Source: Nocardioides flavus (ex Wang et al. 2016) (GTDB lineage: Bacteria; Actinomycetota; Actinomycetes; Propionibacteriales; Nocardioidaceae). From it: a stretch of DNA of 64,000 nucleotides. Where the stretch lies: the NCBI RefSeq assembly GCF_014653115.1, contig NZ_BNAD01000005.1, positions 62,001 through 126,000 of the forward strand, read 5' to 3'. Each line of letters begins with the position of its first letter. The first letter of the stretch is position 1. A program made the translations under genes and the position numbers. This document shows positions 57,696 through 64,000 of the stretch, in pieces. The notes beneath the pieces were generated by a model. The model did not search any database and had not been told where the DNA came from. It saw only the letters and a program-made list of their open reading frames with translations.

Positions 57696-58670
57696 TCACT
57701 CCGGCCGGGCGGCCCCCGGCCGTACGACGCGCACCTCGTCGCCCGGTCGGACCGGGCCCGGGCGCACCACCCTGGCGCACAGCCCGCGCAGCCTGCGTGG
57801 CTTGCCCTCGGGGCCGTTGACGAAGGCCATCGCGTCCTTGCCGAACCGGGCGATGAACTTGCCGCACCCGCTGTGGGGCTGGTCGGTCACCACGATCACC
57901 GCCCCGTCGGGCCCGCCGATGTGCAGCTCGCTCCACTCGGGCAGGTGCTCGTGGGACAGGTCGAGGTCGACGAACATCTGGTCGCCGGCGAGCCGCTCGC
58001 GCGCCGGGTCCTGCGCAAGGAACTCGACGAGGCGGTGGTTCATCAGGTTGAGCTGCATGTCGGGGTGCGCCGAGCCGTCGGGCGTACGCCGGCTCCCCCG
58101 CTGCGACCAGGTGTCCCCGACCAGGCCCTCGTCGACGTCGAGGTGCCCCACCTCGAGCACCTCGCGCTCGCCGGGCGCGGGACGGCGTACGACCGCACGG
58201 AGCGTGCCGACCTCGCGGGGGGACGCGTCCAGCACGGGCAGCAGCGTCGTGAGCTCGTCCGCGCTGCGGTGCGAGCGCAGCACCCGCCGCACCAGCACCC
58301 GGCCGGTCTCGTCGCGCCGGGATGCCAGCGGGCCGGGCAGCGGCTCGTCCGCGGGGACCTCGGCGAAGCCCAGGCCGGCCAGGGCCGCGGCCTCCGGACC
58401 CGCGTAGGGATGGGCGGTCAGCTGCCCGTGGCCGCGCACGGACAGGCGCTCGCACACGGCCTCCACCAGCTCGCGACGGGTGCCGCCGTGCAGGTCCACA
58501 CCGACGACGAGGTCCGCGAGGTGGGCGTGCCCGTCGAGGAGGTCCACCCGTGCGTGGCCCACCGGCGGGTCGCCCGCGACCATCACGAAGCCGGGCCTGC
58601 CGGGGTGCTCGGCAACGCCGAGGTGCGCGAGGTCTCGCTGGCGCGCGGGGCGTACTGCGTGATCGGTCAC
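57696..58670 (-). CDS. MOSC domain protein with GNAT-like N-terminal region
   Basis: 324 residues from GTG 58670. Residues 1-125 look like a shortened GNAT acetyltransferase ([39 protein letters not shown]). The MOSC domain follows: [32 protein letters not shown], and the conserved cysteine in [13 protein letters not shown], with [17 protein letters not shown] near the end. MOSC domains carry sulfur or molybdenum-cofactor-linked reactions. The combination is of unknown function. It diverges from nucS across only 24 bases. Confidence 0.85.
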   Translation of the reverse strand: MTDHAVRPARQRDLAHLGVAEHPGRPGFVMVAGDPPVGHARVDLLDGHAHLADLVVGVDLHGGTRRELVEAVCERLSVRGHGQLTAHPYAGPEAAALAGLGFAEVPADEPLPGPLASRRDETGRVLVRRVLRSHRSADELTTLLPVLDASPREVGTLRAVVRRPAPGEREVLEVGHLDVDEGLVGDTWSQRGSRRTPDGSAHPDMQLNLMNHRLVEFLAQDPARERLAGDQMFVDLDLSHEHLPEWSELHIGGPDGAVIVVTDQPHSGCGKFIARFGKDAMAFVNGPEGKPRRLRGLCARVVRPGPVRPGDEVRVVRPGAARPE

Positions 58671-58694
58671 GCGCTCACTGTAGATTCGCCCGTC

Positions 58695-59381
58695 GTGAGG
58701 ATCGTCGTCGCACGCTGCCAGGTGGACTACGCCGGACGGCTCTCGGCCCACCTGCCGCTCGCCACCCGCGTCCTGATGCTCAAGTCGGACGGGTCGGTGC
58801 TGATCCACTCCGACGGCGGGTCCTACAAGCCGCTCAACTGGATGTCGCCGCCGTGCACCGTGCGCGAGGGGCTCTCCGAGGACGGCCAGGCGGAGTGGCT
58901 GGTGACCGCGACGAAGTCCGACGACACGCTGCGCATCCTCATCGAGGAGGTGCTGCACGACTCCTCCCACGACCTCGGTGTCGACCCGGGACTGCAGAAG
59001 GACGGCGTCGAGAAGCACCTCCAGGAGCTCCTCGCCGAGCACCCCGCCACCCTCGCCGACGGGCTCACCCTCGTGCGCCGCGAGTTCATGACCGCCATCG
59101 GGCCGGTCGACCTGATGTGCCGCGACGCCGACGGGCTGTCGGTCGCCGTGGAGATCAAGCGGCGCGGCGAGATCGACGGCGTCGAGCAGCTCACGCGCTA
59201 CCTCGAGCTGCTCAACCGCGACCCGCTCCTCACCAGCAGGGGACCGGTCCGCGGCATCTACGCCGCCCAGGAGATCAAGCCCCAGGCCCGGGTGCTCGCG
59301 ACCGACCGCGGGATCACCTGCGCGCTCGTCGACTACGACGCGCTGCGCGGGATGGACGACGCGGAGCACCGCCTCTTCTGA
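58695..59381 (+). CDS. nucS: Endonuclease NucS (EndoMS), non-canonical mismatch repair
   Basis: 228 residues, close to mycobacterial NucS. The N-terminal beta domain starts [20 protein letters not shown], followed by [17 protein letters not shown]. The catalytic RecB-like motif is [20 protein letters not shown], then [18 protein letters not shown], supplying Asp, Glu and Lys. It cuts mismatched DNA and replaces MutS-MutL in actinobacteria and archaea. GTG 58695 is 24 bases from the divergent MOSC start, so the promoters overlap. The stop shares one base with the next ATG (TGATG). Confidence 0.96.
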   Translation: MRIVVARCQVDYAGRLSAHLPLATRVLMLKSDGSVLIHSDGGSYKPLNWMSPPCTVREGLSEDGQAEWLVTATKSDDTLRILIEEVLHDSSHDLGVDPGLQKDGVEKHLQELLAEHPATLADGLTLVRREFMTAIGPVDLMCRDADGLSVAVEIKRRGEIDGVEQLTRYLELLNRDPLLTSRGPVRGIYAAQEIKPQARVLATDRGITCALVDYDALRGMDDAEHRLF

Positions 59382-59821
59382 TGGTGCCCGAGCGCATCTT
59401 CCACATCGCCACTGCCGCCGACTGGCGTGCGGCGCTGGAGACGGGCACCTACACCACCTCGACGGTCGGCCGGACCCTCGCGCAGGAGGGGTTCATCCAC
59501 GCGAGCCGGCGCGACCAGGTGCAGGGTGTGTTCGACCGCTACTACCGCGGGCTCGGCGAGGACCTGGTGCTGCTGACCATCGATCCGGCGCGGCTGGAGT
59601 CGGAGGTGCGTGTCGAGCCGGTCGGCGACGACACCTACCCGCACGTCCACGGACCGATCAACCGCAGCGCGGTCGTCGACGTCACTCCCCTGAACCGCAA
59701 AGGGGGCGCCGAGACGCTGATGTCGCTGTGGATGAAGGGCATGGCCGTACGCATGGGGGCGGCGGTCCTCGTCATGCTGCTCGTCGCCGCCGTCGTCCTC
59801 GCCGCTCAGCGCCTGGCGTGA
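59381..59821 (+). CDS. DUF952 protein with C-terminal membrane helix
   Basis: 146 residues. The DUF952 domain (about 1-110) begins RIFHIATAADWRAALETG and contains QEGFIHASRRDQVQGVFDRY and PHVHGPINRSAVVDV. The family resembles ADP-ribosyltransferase-like folds, but its role is unproven. An extra C-terminal stretch (MGAAVLVMLLVAAVVLAAQ) is a membrane helix not usual for the family. ATG 59381 overlaps the nucS stop (TGATG), so it is translationally coupled to nucS. It ends 2 bases before the convergent Cys-rich gene. Confidence 0.82.
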   Translation: MVPERIFHIATAADWRAALETGTYTTSTVGRTLAQEGFIHASRRDQVQGVFDRYYRGLGEDLVLLTIDPARLESEVRVEPVGDDTYPHVHGPINRSAVVDVTPLNRKGGAETLMSLWMKGMAVRMGAAVLVMLLVAAVVLAAQRLA

Positions 59822-59823
59822 GG

Positions 59824-60054
59824 CTACGCCGCCTTCTTCGAGCCCTTCTTGCCGACCTTCGCCGGCTTGCCACCCGCGACGTCGACCTTCACCAGCCGCC
59901 GCTTCTTCACCGTGTAGCCCGGGGGCAGCGTGCCCTCCTTGAGCATCCGCAGCGGGCAGCGGCCGCACTTCTTGGTGGACACGCAGCACTTCTTCTTCGG
60001 CAGCTTGGCGACCTTGGCCTTGCCTGCCTTCTTCGAAGCGCTCTTGGAACCCAC
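59824..60054 (-). CDS. Small basic Cys-rich protein, likely iron-regulated
   Basis: 76 residues from GTG 60054 (GTG 60063 possible). Both ends are lysine/alanine-rich (SKSASKKAGKAKVAKLPKKK). The centre is a cysteine cluster CCVSTKKCGRCPLRM, giving C-C-x5-C-x2-C, followed by PPGYTVKKRRLVKV. The cysteines could bind zinc, iron or an Fe-S cluster. A strong candidate IdeR/DtxR iron box lies 22 bases upstream. I know similar short CPL-containing actinobacterial proteins only as hypotheticals. Confidence 0.7.
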   Translation of the reverse strand: MGSKSASKKAGKAKVAKLPKKKCCVSTKKCGRCPLRMLKEGTLPPGYTVKKRRLVKVDVAGGKPAKVGKKGSKKAA

Positions 60055-60075
60055 GCCCCGCACCCTACAGGACGG

Positions 60076-60094
60076 TTAGGCAAGCCTTACCTAG
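60076..60094 (-). promoter_or_regulatory. Candidate IdeR/DtxR iron box
   Basis: TTAGGCAAGCCTTACCTAG matches the consensus TTAGGTTAGGCTAACCTAA at 14 of 19 positions, including both outer TTAGG and ACCTA arms. It lies immediately upstream of the Cys-rich gene and beyond the stop of the phosphatase gene, so it would repress the former when iron is plentiful. Confidence 0.7.
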
Positions 60095-60120
60095 CATCTC
60101 GCCCAGTGTCGACCCAGCAC

Positions 60121-60732
60121 TCAGCCGAGCCGGTCCCCCGCCCAGGATCGAGCCACCCAACCGTCCGCGTCGACCTCGAGCGCGACGACGTCGCAGTTCG
60201 CCAGCGGCCGGTCCCACCCGTGTCCGGGCGCCAGGTTGGGCGCCAGCGCGGGGGCGGAGAGGCAGATCGCGCCGCCGTGGCTGATCACGAGGACCGCCTC
60301 CCCCCGGTGCGTGTCGGCGATCTCCGCCAGGACCCCGGCGACCCGCTCGATCACCTCCGCGCCGCTCTCGGCACCGGGGATGCGGGTGTCGAGGTCGCCG
60401 GAGAGCCAGGCCCCGAAGGTGTCGCGGAACGGGTCGGAGTCGTACGTCCCGCCGGCGTGGTCGCCGACGCCGAACTCACGGAGCCCCTCACGGACGACGA
60501 CGTCGACCCCGAGCACCCCGGCGGCGAGCTCGGCTGTCTGGACCGCGCGCGCCATGGAGCTGCTCCACACGGCCGCGATGCGCTCGGACGCGAGGCGCTC
60601 GCCCAGCTCGCGCGACTGCTGCCGGCCCAGCGGGCTGAGCCAGCCGCCGGAGTCGCTCAGCAGCTCGGACTCGTAGAGGGCCTCGCCGTGGCGGGCCACG
60701 AAGACCCGCGCGGCGCACTGGAGGTCAGTCAC
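60121..60732 (-). CDS. Histidine phosphatase family protein
   Basis: 203 residues. The catalytic histidine is in FVARHGEALYESEL near residue 15, followed by LSPLGRQQSRELGERLA, SSSMARAVQTAEL, acidic LREFGVGDHAG and the second histidine VISHGGAICL. This is the phosphoglycerate-mutase-like fold and the substrate is not evident. It overlaps the preceding D-amino-acid-oxidase gene by 8 bases, so the two are coexpressed and may act on related metabolites. The C-terminal WDRPLANCDVVALEVD is the usual final strand. Confidence 0.88.
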   Translation of the reverse strand: MTDLQCAARVFVARHGEALYESELLSDSGGWLSPLGRQQSRELGERLASERIAAVWSSSMARAVQTAELAAGVLGVDVVVREGLREFGVGDHAGGTYDSDPFRDTFGAWLSGDLDTRIPGAESGAEVIERVAGVLAEIADTHRGEAVLVISHGGAICLSAPALAPNLAPGHGWDRPLANCDVVALEVDADGWVARSWAGDRLG

Positions 60733-61642
60733 GGGCCAACTCCACCACGTCGTCGGCGCACCCCCACGAGAGGGTGACCCCCGCGCCCCCGTGGCCGTAG
60801 CAGTGGACCACGTCGCGGACCCGCTCGACCCGGACCTCCGGGCGCGCCGGCCGGAGCCCGACCTTGTGGCGCAGCACTCGGGCGCCCTCCAGCTGGGGCA
60901 CGAGCGCGGTCGCCCGGTGCAGGATCGCCGCGGCGACCTCGGGGTCCGGCGTACGGCTCCACTCCCCCTCGACGTCGGTCCCGCCGACGACGACCTCGTG
61001 GGTCCGCGGGACCACGTAGGTGAGCCCCGCCCCGTCGAGCGTCCAGCGATCGAGGCCCACCTGCTCGAGGACCATCACCTGTCCCCGGACGGGGTGCACG
61101 CCCGGGTCCGCCCCGAAGTGCCGGGCGCCGAGGCCGGTGGCGTTGACGACGAGGCTCCCGTCACCCGGGAGCGCGGAGAGGTTCATCCGGGTCAGGGTTC
61201 CGCCGAGGTCGTCGACGCGGGCGGTGAGCCACCGGAGGTGGACCGGCATGTCGACGACCGGCGCGACGAACGTCCAGCCGTCGGCGTACCCGGGCGGCAG
61301 CGCCGTCTCCCGGTCCAGCGCCGGCACCGCGCTGCGCCACCAGGGGTCGGGCTGGTGCTCGCGCAGCAGCTCGGTGCCGGTGAGCATCCGTACGCCGGTG
61401 CGCTCGTCGGCGGCCAGGTCCTCGAAGACCTCGTAGGACCTCGCGGCCCACGCGGTCACCCGGTCCTGCGGCAGCGCGCGGTAGGGGTACCAGAGCGCGG
61501 CGGCGACGGCAGACGTGGTCTCCAACGGCAGGTCCCGCGCGACGACGTCCACGCGGTGGCCGGCCTCGAGCAGGCGTACGGCACACGTCAGGCCCACGAC
61601 GCCGGCGCCGACCACCAGTACGCGTCGAGCAGAGGAGGACAT
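60725..61642 (-). CDS. FAD-dependent D-amino-acid oxidase family protein
   Basis: 305 residues, the usual DAAO length. The FAD motif VVGAGVVGLTCAVRLLEAGH opens the protein. SAVAAALWYPY, LVVNATGLGARHFGADPGV, PVRGQVMVLEQVGLD, TYVVPRTHEVVVGGTD and the final HCYGHGGAGVTLSWGCADDV are all DAAO hallmarks. It oxidises D-amino acids (or glycine-like substrates) to imino acids with release of hydrogen peroxide. First gene of a pair with the phosphatase. Confidence 0.9.
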   Translation of the reverse strand: MSSSARRVLVVGAGVVGLTCAVRLLEAGHRVDVVARDLPLETTSAVAAALWYPYRALPQDRVTAWAARSYEVFEDLAADERTGVRMLTGTELLREHQPDPWWRSAVPALDRETALPPGYADGWTFVAPVVDMPVHLRWLTARVDDLGGTLTRMNLSALPGDGSLVVNATGLGARHFGADPGVHPVRGQVMVLEQVGLDRWTLDGAGLTYVVPRTHEVVVGGTDVEGEWSRTPDPEVAAAILHRATALVPQLEGARVLRHKVGLRPARPEVRVERVRDVVHCYGHGGAGVTLSWGCADDVVELARD

Positions 61643-61681
61643 GGGCCGAGTGTGCCAGTGGGCCGGGGTCGCAGGCGGCGG

Positions 61682-62602
61682 CTACTCGCCCGGCGCCGCC
61701 GGCACCCTGTCGCGCAACCGGTCGATGGCGTCGTCGACCGGCCCCGGAGGCGGGAGGTGGTCGGTCACCGGACGGATGGGGTCGTCGAACAGGTCCCGCA
61801 GGGGCGTCCGGGGACCCTGGTCGTCGCGGCGCTGGTCGTCGACCTCGTCGGCCGCGATGTCGGAGAAGCCGTCGATGATCGACTGCGCGGACTCCGAGAT
61901 CGGCGCACCGGTCAGGCCGGTGACCCCCCTGACCACGGGCTTGATGAGCATGCCCTTGACCAGGATGGTCTTGACGAGGATGCCTTCGCGACTCAGGGTC
62001 TTCATCGCCTTGATCGCCTTGAGCGCGTCGGCGACGGCCTTCAGCAGCTTGGCGAGCTTGGCCAGCGCGGACGCGACGCGAGACCCGGCGACGGCCGCCT
62101 GCGCTGCCGCGGCTGCTCCGCCCGCGGCGGCGCTCGCCCCGAAGGTCACCACGGTCAGCGCCGCCGAGACGACCAGCGTGATCAGGGCCCACTCGATCAG
62201 CTCGCGGATGATGGTCTCGACGAGGTCCTCGGCCATCTTCACCTCGAGGGAGGCGTCGAGGAGGTACTCGGCCGTCTCGTCCATCTCCGCGGCGACCGCG
62301 TCGATCTGCCGCGCGAACTCGCGCGTCAGCTGCTCGAAGGCGTCGCTGGCCTGACCGGTCCACCCGGCGGCGGTGCGGAAGGCCTCGTTGAGCTCGGAGT
62401 CGCTGAGCGCCCGGGTCCGGCGGGCCATGTCGCGCCAGCGCTCCGCGGTGGCGCTCACCTCTGCTGAGTCCCCGGTGACCCAGTCGAACTGGTCGGCCAG
62501 GGGTGAGACCAGCGGCCGCATGATGGCGTCGATCGCGCCCTCCAGCGGTGCCATCCACCCGTTGATCCGCTGCCAGACGTCGACCGCTCCGCTCGCGCTC
62601 AC
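61682..62602 (-). CDS. WXG100-like protein with hydrophobic middle, candidate type VII-related effector
   Basis: 306 residues from GTG 62602, which overlaps the upstream stop as GTGA. Residues 1-135 are helical, with a W-T-G turn in AAGWTGQASDAFEQLTREFA, the pattern of WXG100/LXG proteins. Then follow a hydrophobic stretch (WALITLVVSAALTVVTFGAS), an Ala-rich helix and a lysine-rich amphipathic region (KLAKLLKAVADALKAIKAMK). The C-terminus is acidic and proline-rich. No known toxin domain is seen. It is the last gene of a three-gene group with a YbaB-like protein. No secretion ATPase is in the window. Confidence 0.65.
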   Translation of the reverse strand: MSASGAVDVWQRINGWMAPLEGAIDAIMRPLVSPLADQFDWVTGDSAEVSATAERWRDMARRTRALSDSELNEAFRTAAGWTGQASDAFEQLTREFARQIDAVAAEMDETAEYLLDASLEVKMAEDLVETIIRELIEWALITLVVSAALTVVTFGASAAAGGAAAAAQAAVAGSRVASALAKLAKLLKAVADALKAIKAMKTLSREGILVKTILVKGMLIKPVVRGVTGLTGAPISESAQSIIDGFSDIAADEVDDQRRDDQGPRTPLRDLFDDPIRPVTDHLPPPGPVDDAIDRLRDRVPAAPGE

Positions 62603-62919
62603 GACTCTCCTCGCATCCGGTCGAAGGCCTCGGTCAGGAGCGCCTCCACGTTGCTGAAGTCCTCGACGGTGTCCTTGAGCGCCGAGGCCAGGATCTCCAT
62701 GCACTCCGCCACGACGTCGAGCGCGTCGGCCGCTCCAGCGGCACGCTGCTCGGACACGGAGCGGATCTCGTCGCTCTCGGGCAGCTTGCCGAGCGCGCCG
62801 TCGGGCAGGAGGATCCCCCCGGCCTCGCTCGACATGTCCGAGGCCCGCTCAGCCAGCTCGAGCTGGGCGTCGGCGCCTGCGAGCAGCTCCTCGAAGACGA
62901 GCTCGATGCCCGCGCTCAC
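62599..62919 (-). CDS. Small helical protein, WXG100/EspC-like
   Basis: 106 residues, almost entirely alpha-helical and acidic: IELVFEELLAGADAQLELAE, a glycine-containing turn GGILLPDGALG, then SEQRAAGAADALDVVAECME and DFSNVEALLTEAFDRM. The length and helix-turn-helix plan match ESX-type secreted partners (DUF2580/EspC-like), although no W-x-G is present. GTG 62919 overlaps the upstream YbaB-like stop and its own stop overlaps the next GTG. It probably pairs with the 306-residue neighbour. Confidence 0.6.
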   Translation of the reverse strand: MSAGIELVFEELLAGADAQLELAERASDMSSEAGGILLPDGALGKLPESDEIRSVSEQRAAGAADALDVVAECMEILASALKDTVEDFSNVEALLTEAFDRMRGES

Positions 62920-63302
62920 CGGCCCTGCTCCCTCAGCGCACGCAGGTTGGCGAGCTCGTCGTCGACCGAGCGCATCGTGCTGTCAGGGATCCGTCCCTCG
63001 GACAGCGCCGCGAGCTGCTCCTCCGGCACCAGGCCGCCGACGATGCGCCGCATGTCGTCGGCCACCGAGACCTGCGCCTCGCGCACGGTCCGGAGGATCT
63101 CGGCGGCGATCTGGTCGGCACCGAGGGCGCGGACGCTCTCGGTGAGATGCAGGTCGAGGAGGGCGCCGGCGGGGTTGACCTCCACCCGCACGTTGCCTGA
63201 GCGGTTCTGCGCCCGCCCGCGCAACGTCTGCAGCTCGGACTGCATGGCCGCGACAGCCTCGAGCCGCGCCTCGGCGTCCCTCGTGATGCTCTCGATGTCC
63301 AT
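62916..63302 (-). CDS. YbaB/EbfC family nucleoid-associated-like protein
   Basis: 128 residues from ATG 63302. The N-terminal coiled coil (ITRDAEARLEAVAAMQSELQ) and the strand pair VRVEVNPAGALLDLHLTESV are typical of the YbaB/EbfC DNA-binding fold. In actinobacteria, extra YbaB paralogues often stand with WXG100 genes, as here, and are apparently not the recR-linked housekeeping copy. The C-terminal DDELANLRALREQG is helical. First gene of the three-gene leftward group; its promoter lies in 63303-63374. Confidence 0.8.
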   Translation of the reverse strand: MDIESITRDAEARLEAVAAMQSELQTLRGRAQNRSGNVRVEVNPAGALLDLHLTESVRALGADQIAAEILRTVREAQVSVADDMRRIVGGLVPEEQLAALSEGRIPDSTMRSVDDELANLRALREQGR

Positions 63303-63374
63303 CGTTCTCCTTCTCGTCGCGGGACACCATGCCCGGGTCGCCCGGAGGGCAAACCGGATCGTAGGGTTCGTCCC

Positions 63375-63611
63375 GTGAGAGTTCTCGGGATCTTCGACAG
63401 TGCCTGGACCCTGGTGTTCCTCGCCGTCACCGGCGCCGTGCTGGGCCTCGTCGTCAAGGCGGCGACCTCCGCCGACGCCGGCTGGGGCGTGGCGGCAGGG
63501 CTGGGTGCGCTCGGTGGCGTCGTCGTGCACTACGTCGGCACCGGCCTGCTCTGGATCTACGGCCTCACCACGGCGGCCGGCGCGGCCAGGCGGGCCGCCC
63601 GGCGCGGCTGA
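63375..63611 (+). CDS. Small membrane protein, two helices
   Basis: 78 residues from GTG 63375. Two hydrophobic helices, LVFLAVTGAVLGLVV and GALGGVVVHYVGTGLLWIYG, are followed by a basic tail (GAARRAARRG). It is divergent from the YbaB-like group with 72 bases between. The stop codon lies inside a 16-base tandem duplication. Function is unknown. Confidence 0.65.
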   Translation: MRVLGIFDSAWTLVFLAVTGAVLGLVVKAATSADAGWGVAAGLGALGGVVVHYVGTGLLWIYGLTTAAGAARRAARRG

Positions 63612-63633
63612 GCGCGAGCGCGGCTGAGCGCGA
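63602..63633. repeat. 16-bp perfect tandem duplication over a stop codon
   Basis: The unit gcgcggctgagcgcga occurs twice in direct succession (63602-63617 and 63618-63633). The first copy contains the stop codon TGA of the small membrane gene. It lies in the 47-base gap to the convergent mutase gene. Confidence 0.9.
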
Positions 63634-63658
63634 CTCGGCGCGGCCCGCTGGCGAGGCG

Positions 63659-64000
63659 TCAGTCGAGCCCGTTGGCGCGGCGGATCACGTCCACGATCCC
63701 GTCCATGATCTCGGTCAGCCCGTAGTCCTTGGGCGTGTAGACGGCCGCCACGCCGAGCTCGCGCAGGCGGCGCCCGTCGGAGTCGGGGATGATCCCGCCG
63801 ACGATCACCGGGACGTCGCTCAGGCCCGCCTCGTGCAGCCCGTCGAGCACGTCGGGCACCAGCTCCATGTGCGAGCCGGAGAGGATCGACAGGCCGATGC
63901 AGTGCACGTCCTCGGCCACGGCGGCGGCCACGATCTGCTGCGGCGTCAGGCGGATCCCCTGGTAGATCACCTCGAAGCCGGCGTCGCGGGCGCGCACCGC
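63659..64000 (-). CDS. B12-binding domain protein, probably MeaA-type mutase C-terminus (5' end outside window)
   Basis: About 114 residues are visible and the frame is open to the right edge. The sequence GFEVIYQGIRLTPQQIVAAA, then EDVHCIGLSILSGSHMELVP and VIVGGIIPDSDGRRLRELG, then VAAVYTPKDYGLTEIMDGIV is the cobalamin-binding flavodoxin-like domain of acyl-CoA mutases. The GxxVGG-type loop and SILSG contact the cofactor tail. The DxHxxG motif would lie beyond the edge. The wording is closest to ethylmalonyl-CoA mutase/MeaA, which would fit ccr and meaB in the window. A stand-alone B12 subunit is the alternative. Confidence 0.75.
   Translation of the reverse strand, partial: AVRARDAGFEVIYQGIRLTPQQIVAAAVAEDVHCIGLSILSGSHMELVPDVLDGLHEAGLSDVPVIVGGIIPDSDGRRLRELGVAAVYTPKDYGLTEIMDGIVDVIRRANGLD

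Noticed and set aside
61682..62602. Toxin-immunity pair in the WXG group
   Set aside because: No recognisable nuclease, lipase or ADP-ribosyltransferase motif was seen at the C-terminus, and no small immunity-like gene follows. Only a WXG-type candidate is claimed.

Overview
The window is high-GC actinobacterial DNA. Codons end almost always in G or C, GTG starts are common, and 4-base NTGA overlaps between genes are frequent. The gene set (GlgE pathway, NucS, IdeR-type iron box, Scy-like coiled-coil protein, MeaB/Ccr metabolism) points to Actinomycetota, most likely Nocardioidaceae (Nocardioides or a relative). The genus is inferred from gene content and protein style. There is no rRNA, no CRISPR array, and no transposase or prophage gene. 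No gap between genes exceeds about 235 bases, so this reads as ordinary chromosome.

Layout. 1-4.2 kb: end of an MFS exporter, an SDR, a small ankyrin protein, a VOC fusion protein and ornithine aminotransferase. 4.2-8 kb: tRNA-Ala(GGC), then a leftward operon proA - small membrane protein - nadD - rsfS - histidine phosphatase - DUF4112. 8-11 kb: etfBA behind a large nested palindrome, a membrane protein and an enoyl-CoA hydratase. 11-27.5 kb: storage-glucan and trehalose block with glgX, glgP, a secreted M36 metalloprotease, and the coupled operon glgE-treS-mak-glgB. 27.5-31.4 kb: two divergent copper-type secreted proteins (a double cupredoxin-like protein and a multicopper oxidase with an extra cupredoxin domain), then a GNAT-Nudix fusion. 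31.4-37.2 kb: pyruvate phosphate dikinase, a cysteine-free YbbN, GtrA, a degenerate SDR and an unrecognised protein.

37.2-49.5 kb: acyl-CoA metabolism genes (meaB, thiolase, methylmalonyl-CoA epimerase, crotonyl-CoA carboxylase/reductase), interrupted by a 5-oxoproline cluster (D-glutamate-cyclase-like protein, pxpCBA, NRAMP-like transporter, GntR regulator), then a Scy-like polar coiled-coil protein and an AI-2E-family permease. 49.5-64 kb: EamA exporter, CGNR zinc-finger regulator, hydrolase, LuxR-type ATPase regulator, tandem 3-hydroxyacyl-CoA dehydrogenase, MOSC protein, the mismatch endonuclease NucS, an iron-box-linked small Cys-rich protein, phosphatase plus D-amino-acid oxidase, a three-gene WXG/YbaB group, and the end of a B12-binding mutase that runs off the right edge.

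How they work together. The glucan genes form a complete GlgE route: TreS isomerises trehalose to maltose, Mak phosphorylates it, GlgE extends glucan from maltose-1-phosphate, GlgB branches, and GlgP and GlgX degrade. Thiolase, Ccr, the epimerase, MeaB and the B12 protein fit an ethylmalonyl-CoA/methylmalonyl-CoA route, with Etf, enoyl-CoA hydratase and 3-hydroxyacyl-CoA dehydrogenase serving beta-oxidation. The 5-oxoproline cluster returns pyroglutamate to glutamate, next to ornithine/proline genes elsewhere in the window. All assignments come from reading the sequence; no database search was run.
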